This document shows positions 50,388 through 55,730 of a stretch of 55,730 nt of DNA, one piece after another; the stretch's first letter is position 1; each line of letters starts with the position of its first letter. The notes beneath the pieces were generated by a model, which worked only from the letters and a program-made list of their open reading frames with translations, did not search any database and was not told where the DNA came from. Origin of the DNA: an uncultured Fusicatenibacter sp. GTDB lineage: Bacteria; Bacillota; Clostridia; Lachnospirales; Lachnospiraceae. The stretch is from NCBI GenBank assembly GCA_902493585.1, contig CABUPZ010000012.1, forward strand, positions 1 through 55,730, given 5' to 3'. The translations under genes and the position numbers were made by a program.

Positions 50388-52463
50388 GTGGCGAAATATC
50401 TTGTAATCGTGGAATCACCAGCAAAAGTGAAGACTGTCAAGAAATTTCTGGGCTCAAATTATGAAGTGGCAGCGTCCATGGGACATGTCCGTGATCTTCC
50501 AAAGAGCCGTCTTGGCATCGATGTGGAACACGATTTTGAACCGAAATATATTACAATTCGCGGAAAGGGAGATCTTCTCGCGTCTTTGAGAAAATCGGCA
50601 AAGAAAGCGGAAAAAGTATATCTGGCAACAGACCCGGACCGTGAGGGGGAAGCGATTTCCTGGCATTTGTCCAAAGCTCTGAACCTGGACGAGAAGAAAA
50701 TGCGCAGGATCACATTTAATGAAATAACAAAAAGCGCGATCAAGGCTTCCATCAAAGAAGCAAGGGATATCGATATGAATCTGGTGGACGAACAACAGGC
50801 GCGCCGTTGCCTGGACCGTATGGTGGGCTACGAGATCAGTCCGGTTCTCTGGAAAAAGATCAAAAGAGGGCTGAGCGCCGGGCGGGTACAGTCTGTGGCG
50901 CTGCGCATCATAGCGGACCGGGAAGAGGAGATCAATGCATTTATCCCAACGGAATACTGGACGCTGGATGCTCACTTCGCGATCCCGAAGGAGAAAAAAC
51001 CGCTGGTTGCAAAGTTCTATGGAAAAGAAGGAGAAAAATTTTCTATTTCCTCCGAGGACGAGCTGAATCAGATCCTGAAAGAGCTGGAGGGAGCCGAGTT
51101 TGTTGTTTCTGAGGTGAAAAAAGGAGAACGGAGCAAGAAGGCCCCGCTTCCGTTTACCACCAGTACGCTGCAGCAGGAGGCTTCCAAGGTGCTGAATTTT
51201 TCCACCCAGAAGACCATGCGCCTGGCGCAGCAGCTTTATGAAGGAATCGATATCAAAGGAAACGGAACTGTCGGTCTGATTTCTTATCTGCGTACAGATT
51301 CCACCCGTATTTCCGATGAGGCGGACGCTGCGGCAAGAAGCTATATCAGCGAACAGTACGGGCAGGAGTATGCGGCTGTGGGAGAGATTGGAAATAAAAA
51401 TAAAATGGCGCAGGATGCCCATGAGGCGATCCGTCCCACCGATGTGACCCGCACACCGGTTCTGGTCAAGGAATCTCTGTCCAGAGACCAGTTCCGTCTG
51501 TATCAGCTGATCTGGAGACGGTTTGTGGCAAGCCGGATGAAACCGGCAGTCTATGAGACCACATCGGCGAAGATCACCGGAAACGGCTATCTGTTTACCG
51601 CCGCGTCCTCCCGGATAAAATTCGATGGATTCATGTCCGTCTATACACAGGAAGAGGATGAAAAAAAGGAAAACAATACCGTTGTGCGAGGGCTTGACAC
51701 AGACACACCTCTGCAACTGGAAGAGTATGACAAACAGCAGCATTTTACACAGCCGCCCGCCCATTATACGGAGGCTTCTCTGGTAAAGACTATGGAAGAA
51801 CTGGGAATCGGCCGGCCGAGTACCTATGCGCCGACGATCACGACGATCATCAACCGCCGCTATGTGGCGAAAGAAAACAAAAACCTGTATATGACCGAGC
51901 TGGGTGAAGTTGTCAACAATATGATGAAGCAGGCGTTCCCGAGCATTGTGGACGTAAATTTCACTGCCAATATGGAAGCGCTGTTGGATAAGATCGGCGA
52001 CGGTACCATCCGCTGGAAGACAGTGGTTGAGAACTTCTGGCCGGATCTGGAAGAGGCGGTCAAGCAGGCGGAGAAAGAACTGGCGGAGGTTAAGGTAGAG
52101 GATGAAGTGACCGATGTGATCTGCGAGGTCTGTGGACGCAACATGGTGGTCAAATATGGTCCCCACGGAAAATTCCTGGCATGCCCAGGGTTCCCGGAGT
52201 GTAAAAATACCAAGCCGTATCTGGAAAAGATCGGCGTTCCGTGTCCGAAATGTGGAAAAGAAGTGATTCTGAAAAAGACCAAAAAGGGCAGGAAATATTA
52301 CGGATGTGAAGACAATCCCAATTGCGATTTCATGTCCTGGCAGAGACCGTCAGCGAAAAAATGTCCGGTCTGCGGCGGATATATGCTGGAAAAAGGAAAT
52401 AAACTGGTTTGTGCGGATGAACACTGCGGCTATGTAGAGGTGCGCAAAAAAGAAGAAGAGTAA
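50388..52463 (+). CDS. topA: DNA topoisomerase I
   Basis: This 691-residue type IA topoisomerase relaxes negative supercoils. The Toprim domain (1-140) has VIVESPAK and the acidic DPDREGEA. The cleavage domain has the catalytic tyrosine Tyr300 in ISYLRTDSTR, preceded by TTSTLQQEASK. Three C-terminal zinc-ribbon modules of four cysteines each start CEVCG, CPKCG and CPVCG. The length equals the B. subtilis enzyme. Start is GTG 50388, nine bases after AGGAGG. No unusual insertion is seen. It is followed by codY at a 196-bp distance. Confidence 0.98.
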   Translation: MAKYLVIVESPAKVKTVKKFLGSNYEVAASMGHVRDLPKSRLGIDVEHDFEPKYITIRGKGDLLASLRKSAKKAEKVYLATDPDREGEAISWHLSKALNLDEKKMRRITFNEITKSAIKASIKEARDIDMNLVDEQQARRCLDRMVGYEISPVLWKKIKRGLSAGRVQSVALRIIADREEEINAFIPTEYWTLDAHFAIPKEKKPLVAKFYGKEGEKFSISSEDELNQILKELEGAEFVVSEVKKGERSKKAPLPFTTSTLQQEASKVLNFSTQKTMRLAQQLYEGIDIKGNGTVGLISYLRTDSTRISDEADAAARSYISEQYGQEYAAVGEIGNKNKMAQDAHEAIRPTDVTRTPVLVKESLSRDQFRLYQLIWRRFVASRMKPAVYETTSAKITGNGYLFTAASSRIKFDGFMSVYTQEEDEKKENNTVVRGLDTDTPLQLEEYDKQQHFTQPPAHYTEASLVKTMEELGIGRPSTYAPTITTIINRRYVAKENKNLYMTELGEVVNNMMKQAFPSIVDVNFTANMEALLDKIGDGTIRWKTVVENFWPDLEEAVKQAEKELAEVKVEDEVTDVICEVCGRNMVVKYGPHGKFLACPGFPECKNTKPYLEKIGVPCPKCGKEVILKKTKKGRKYYGCEDNPNCDFMSWQRPSAKKCPVCGGYMLEKGNKLVCADEHCGYVEVRKKEEE

Positions 52464-52585
52464 TTTTTTGTCTGTATTTCGGCTGCTGCCGGACTACAGA
52501 CAGCCGGAGGATACGGATTTCGGCTGTTGACACGCCTGTGGACTTCATTTTTTTTCAAAATACTCCCATTTGTCTGAAAAATACA

Positions 52586-52614
52586 TTGATTTTCGAACAA
52601 TTCCATGCTAAAAT
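52586..52614 (+). promoter_or_regulatory. sigma-A promoter of codY
   Basis: TTGATT (52586-52591) and TAAAAT (52609-52614) are 17 bp apart, and the ribosome site AAAGGAG lies about 35 bp downstream. No clear terminator with a U-run was found between topA and this promoter; a partial hairpin near 52475-52510 is weak. Confidence 0.75.
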
Positions 52615-52659
52615 GAGATTAACACAGAAAGAATGGGAATAATAAGAAAGGAGAAGAGA

Positions 52660-53481
52660 ATGGGCGTACAATTACTCGATAAAACCAGAAAGATTAATAA
52701 GTTACTTCACAATAATCATTCCACAAAGGTGGTGTTCAATGATATCTGTGAAGTAATGATGGAAACGCTGGATTCCAACATTCTGGTAATCAGCAAAAAG
52801 GGCAAGGTGCTGGGCATCAGTCTGTGTCCTGGAGTGGAAGAGATCACAGAACTGATTGAGGATAAGGTAGGAGGCTATGTGGATAATCTGTTGAATGACC
52901 GTCTTCTGAGCGTCTTGTCCACCAAGGAAAATGTCAACCTGGAGACTCTTGGATTTGAACTTCCGGGAGTTTCAAAATACAATGCCATCATCTGTCCGAT
53001 CGACATTGCCGGTGAGCGTCTCGGCACCGTATTTATGTACCGCGGCGAGCCTGCGTATGATATCGACGACATCATCGTCAGTGAATATGGAACCACTGTG
53101 GTAGGACTGGAAATGATGCGGTCCGTAAACGAAGAGAATGTGGAGGAAAACAGAAAAGTTCAGGTTGTAAAATCGGCTTTCAATACGCTCTCCTTCTCAG
53201 AACTTGAAGCGATCACACATATTTTCGAGGAACTGGACGGTGATGAGGGCATTCTGGTTGCCAGCAAGATTGCGGACCGTGTGGGAATTACCCGATCCGT
53301 CATTGTCAATGCGCTGCGCAAGTTTGAGAGCGCAGGCGTGATCGAATCCCGTTCCAGCGGAATGAAAGGTACTTACATCAAAGTGCTGAACGACTATATT
53401 TTTGATGAACTGGATGAGATCAAAGCGAGAAAGAATCTGAAAAACAAAGGAGAGGCTCAGAATTCCGGGGATACGGAGTGA
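52660..53481 (+). CDS. codY: GTP- and branched-chain-amino-acid-sensing regulator CodY
   Basis: This 273-residue global regulator of low-GC Gram-positives has an N-terminal GAF-like domain (1-160) that senses isoleucine/leucine/valine. It starts MGVQLLDKTRKINKLL and includes MLD-like core segments and the ligand-pocket region around VNLETLGFELPG. A C-terminal winged helix-turn-helix (about 195-255) carries ASKIADRVGITRSVIVNALRK, nearly identical to B. subtilis CodY. ATG 52660 follows GGAGAAGAG; an in-frame ATG at 52633 is further upstream. It is about 13 residues longer at the C-terminus than the 259-residue B. subtilis protein. It has its own promoter. Confidence 0.96.
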   Translation: MGVQLLDKTRKINKLLHNNHSTKVVFNDICEVMMETLDSNILVISKKGKVLGISLCPGVEEITELIEDKVGGYVDNLLNDRLLSVLSTKENVNLETLGFELPGVSKYNAIICPIDIAGERLGTVFMYRGEPAYDIDDIIVSEYGTTVVGLEMMRSVNEENVEENRKVQVVKSAFNTLSFSELEAITHIFEELDGDEGILVASKIADRVGITRSVIVNALRKFESAGVIESRSSGMKGTYIKVLNDYIFDELDEIKARKNLKNKGEAQNSGDTE

Positions 53482-53517
53482 GGAGACTTCTGAAAAACAA
53501 AAAGTATTCGGCAAAGG

Positions 53518-53615
53518 AAGCTGTCGTAAAATGAAGTGAAACACAGGATATGGAAACGGACAAGTTGTCCGGAAGAATATCCGGGAGCGGAGCGCATTTT
53601 ACGGCAGCTTTTTTA
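53518..53615 (+). terminator. very long branched terminator after codY
   Basis: Outer arms 53518-53533 and 53595-53610 pair over 16 bp (one G-U), and inside them GGATAT/ATATCC and CGGAC/GTCCG make a second stacked stem. A run of Ts follows (53609-53614). This 98-base structure should be highly stable. Confidence 0.85.
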
Positions 53616-53670
53616 TTCGATCAAAAGAATTATAAACAGATTATTAAATCTCAAAAAAAGGGAAAAATGA

Positions 53671-53710
53671 GAAAACAGAAGAAAACAAAAGAAAACAAAA
53701 GAAAACAGAA
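53671..53710 (+). repeat. four 10-bp tandem repeats, phased A-tracts
   Basis: GAAAACAGAA, GAAAACAAAA, GAAAACAAAA and GAAAACAGAA occur back to back at 53671-53710. The A-tracts recur every 10 bp, the helix repeat, so the DNA should be curved. They lie 33 bp upstream of the groESL -35, where an UP element or curvature could boost transcription. The gap 53482-53847 (366 bp) otherwise holds the codY terminator and the groESL promoter. Confidence 0.75.
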
Positions 53711-53742
53711 TAATAAGTGAGATATCACAAAAAAAATTAAAG

Positions 53743-53810
53743 TTGCGAAATGAAGCCAGAAACACTATAGTAAGAACCATCAAGTAGCACTCGACTGAAA
53801 CGAGTGCTAA
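53743..53810 (+). promoter_or_regulatory. groESL promoter with CIRCE operator
   Basis: -35 TTGCGA (53743-53748) and -10 TATAGT (53766-53771) are 17 bp apart. Just downstream lies a CIRCE element: GTAGCACTC (53784-53792), nine-base spacer, GAGTGCTAA (53802-53810), matching TTAGCACTC-N9-GAGTGCTAA except for the first base. HrcA repressor should bind here and release on heat shock. Confidence 0.95.
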
Positions 53811-53847
53811 TAATACAGAAAGCAAAGCTTAAAGGAGGCCATATAGA

Positions 53848-54132
53848 ATGAGATTAGTACCATTGGGAGACAGAGTTGTATTAAAAGAGCTGAAAGCAGA
53901 AGAAACAACAAAATCCGGAATCGTTCTTCCGGGCCAGGCACAGGAGAAACCGCAGCAGGCAGAGGTTGTTGCCGTAGGACCTGGAACTGTAGAGGACGGA
54001 AAAGAAGTAAAGATGGAAGTTTCCGTTGGTGATCAGGTCATCTATTCCAAATATTCAGGAACAGATGTAAAGCTGGACGACGAAGAGTATATCATCGTAA
54101 AACAGAGTGACATTCTGGCAATCGTAAAATAA
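53848..54132 (+). CDS. groES: co-chaperonin GroES
   Basis: This 94-residue 10-kDa chaperonin forms the heptameric lid of GroEL. It starts MRLVPLGDRVVLKEL, has the mobile-loop segment ETTKSGIVLPG (residues 18-28), and ends DILAIVK. Length is typical. Start: ATG after AAAGGAGG. It is followed 27 bp later by groEL under the same CIRCE-controlled promoter. Confidence 0.98.
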   Translation: MRLVPLGDRVVLKELKAEETTKSGIVLPGQAQEKPQQAEVVAVGPGTVEDGKEVKMEVSVGDQVIYSKYSGTDVKLDDEEYIIVKQSDILAIVK

Positions 54133-54159
54133 AGAAAAATATTCAGGAGGCAGATCAAA

Positions 54160-55730
54160 ATGGCAAAAGAAATCAAATACGGAGCAGAAGCAAGAGCAGC
54201 ACTGGAAAGAGGTGTGAACCAGCTGGCAGATACCGTTCGCGTAACCCTCGGACCGAAAGGAAGAAACGTAGTTCTTGACAAACAGTATGGAGCTCCGCTG
54301 ATCACAAACGACGGTGTTACCATCGCAAAAGAGATTGAGCTGGCAGACGGCTTCGAAAACATGGGCGCACAGCTGATCAAGGAAGTGGCTTCCAAGACCA
54401 ACGACGTAGCAGGTGACGGTACCACAACCGCAACCGTACTGGCACAGGCAATGGTACATGAAGGAATGAAGAACCTGGCAGCAGGCGCAAATCCGATCGT
54501 TCTGCGCAAGGGAATGAAGAAAGCAACCGATAAAGCAGTAGAGGTTCTGGCTTCCATGAGCCAGCCGGTAAACGGAAAAGAGCAGATTGCAAGAGTTGCA
54601 GCTGTATCCTCCGGTGACGAGCAGGTTGGACAGATGGTAGCAGACGCAATGGAGAAAGTTTCCAACGACGGCGTTATCACCATTGAGGAATCCAAGACCA
54701 TGCAGACCGAGCTGGAACTGGTAGAAGGTATGCAGTTTGACCGCGGATACATTTCCGCTTACATGTGCACAGATATGGAGAAGATGGAGGCAACTCTGGA
54801 TGATCCGTATATCCTGATCACAGATAAGAAGCTGTCCAACATTCAGGAGATCCTTCCGCTGCTGGAGCAGATCGTACAGACAGGCGCACGCCTTCTGATC
54901 ATCGCAGAGGATGTTGAGGGCGAGGCTCTTCAGACCCTGGTTCTGAACAAACTGCGCGGAACATTCAACGTAGTTGCTGTCAAAGCTCCGGGATACGGCG
55001 ACAGAAGAAAAGCAATGCTGGAAGACATCGCAGTTCTGACAGGCGGACAGGTGATCTCCGAGGAGGTTGGCCTGGAGCTGAAGAACGCTACGATGGATAT
55101 GCTGGGACGTGCAAAATCCGTAAAAGTTCAGAAAGAGAACACAATCATCGTAGACGGATGCGGTGACAAAGAGGCAATCAAAGGAAGAATCGCTCAGATC
55201 CGTTCTCAGATCGAAGAGACAACTTCTGAGTTTGATAAAGAGAAATTACAGGAAAGACTTGCGAAAATGGCAGGCGGCGTAGCAGTGATCCGTGTAGGTG
55301 CCGCTACAGAGACAGAGATGAAAGAAGCAAAACTGCGTATGGAAGACGCGCTGAACGCTACAAGAGCGGCGGTGGAAGAAGGCATCATCGCAGGCGGCGG
55401 TTCTGCATATATCCATGCAACCAAGGAACTGGAATCTCTGGTAGATTCTCTGGATGGAGATGAAAAGACAGGTGCAAGAATTGTTAAAACAGCTCTGGAA
55501 GCTCCTCTGTTCCACATCGCAGCAAACGCAGGTCTGGAAGGTTCTGTCATCATCAACAAAGTAAAAGAATCCAAAGTTGGTGTTGGATTTGACGCATACA
55601 AAGAAGAGTATGTGGATATGATTCAGGCTGGAATCCTGGATCCGGTAAAAGTAACAAGAAGTGCTCTGCAGAACGCGACAAGCGTTGCAGCTACTCTGCT
55701 TACTACCGAGTCCGTAGTTTCCAACATCAA
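54160..55730 (+). CDS. groEL: chaperonin GroEL, 3' end cut by window edge
   Basis: The coding frame starts at ATG 54160 after TCAGGAGG and stays open to the last base, giving 523 complete codons of about 540. The start MAKEIKYGAEARAALERG and the apical and ATPase regions match GroEL, including VTLGPKGRNV (about 28-37), ATP-binding GDGTTTATVL (about 86-95), VGAATETEMKE and the TTESVVSNI stretch near the break. The missing C-terminal tail (Gly-Met repeats) lies right of the window. No frameshift is visible. It works with GroES to fold proteins in the cytoplasm. Confidence 0.98.
   Translation, partial: MAKEIKYGAEARAALERGVNQLADTVRVTLGPKGRNVVLDKQYGAPLITNDGVTIAKEIELADGFENMGAQLIKEVASKTNDVAGDGTTTATVLAQAMVHEGMKNLAAGANPIVLRKGMKKATDKAVEVLASMSQPVNGKEQIARVAAVSSGDEQVGQMVADAMEKVSNDGVITIEESKTMQTELELVEGMQFDRGYISAYMCTDMEKMEATLDDPYILITDKKLSNIQEILPLLEQIVQTGARLLIIAEDVEGEALQTLVLNKLRGTFNVVAVKAPGYGDRRKAMLEDIAVLTGGQVISEEVGLELKNATMDMLGRAKSVKVQKENTIIVDGCGDKEAIKGRIAQIRSQIEETTSEFDKEKLQERLAKMAGGVAVIRVGAATETEMKEAKLRMEDALNATRAAVEEGIIAGGGSAYIHATKELESLVDSLDGDEKTGARIVKTALEAPLFHIAANAGLEGSVIINKVKESKVGVGFDAYKEEYVDMIQAGILDPVKVTRSALQNATSVAATLLTTESVVSNI

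Noticed and set aside
50454..52166. A 570-residue open frame on the minus strand opposite topA
   Set aside because: It is antisense shadow of topA with no recognised domains.
53671..53710. Short tandem repeats as a possible CRISPR array
   Set aside because: The units are 10 bp and directly adjacent, with no spacers and no cas genes nearby.
1..55730. Mobile elements, prophage, tRNA or rRNA genes
   Set aside because: No transposase, integrase or phage structural gene, no tRNA cloverleaf or rRNA sequence and no attachment-site-like direct repeats were recognised by eye.

Overview
The window looks like the chromosome of a spore-forming gut clostridium, most likely family Lachnospiraceae (a Blautia/Mediterraneibacter-type genome). 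This rests on moderate GC content, AGGAGG-type ribosome binding sites, an N-terminally charged DUF6128 protein, YesM/YesN-type two-component pairs next to sugar ABC transporters without an ATPase gene, a sporulation sigma-K gene, CodY, ThiW-type thiazole uptake and a CIRCE-controlled groESL. The genus is inference. No prophage, IS element, CRISPR array, tRNA or rRNA was seen.

Layout. 1-2091: a DUF6128 gene cut by the left edge and a YitT membrane protein. 2205-9484: sugar-sensing module 1, in which a YesN response regulator and a YesM sensor kinase flank two permeases and a lipoprotein sugar-binding protein. 9740-14715: an alpha-glucan operon (malQ, a LacI-type regulator, glycogen phosphorylase) behind a promoter that carries a LacI-like operator. 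14926-26085: module 2, a YesM/YesN pair, a second sugar ABC transporter, a Gfo/Idh/MocA oxidoreductase, a TIM-barrel isomerase/epimerase and a GH2 beta-mannosidase. It is followed closely by threonine dehydrogenase, 2-amino-3-ketobutyrate CoA ligase and an M24 (Xaa-Pro type) peptidase, to 29663. 29821-32722: two divergent MATE transporters. 32813-37631: a TPP-riboswitch operon thiC-thiD-thiW-thiM-thiE, which makes the pyrimidine half of thiamin and salvages the thiazole half. 37671-39864: divergent dus and DUF362 genes. 40114-43928: a polar amino acid ABC transporter and a DUF5808-like membrane protein. 44129-47358: a transglutaminase-like lipoprotein, aspartokinase and sigma-K. 47714-53481: comM, dprA, topA, codY. 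53743-55730: groES and groEL, the latter cut by the right edge.

How it works together. The left 30 kb is dominated by carbohydrate capture. Neither sugar ABC transporter carries its own ATPase, so a shared MsmK/MsmX-type ATPase elsewhere is expected. Transporter genes are separated by hairpins that could set different mRNA levels for binding protein and permeases. The most interesting segment is 14926-29663. There a beta-mannoside uptake and breakdown system runs without a visible terminator into threonine and prolyl-peptide catabolic genes, which would suit growth on Thr/Pro-rich glycopeptides; this link is a hypothesis. The right 25 kb is mostly housekeeping, with well-formed sigma-A promoters that can be read by eye.
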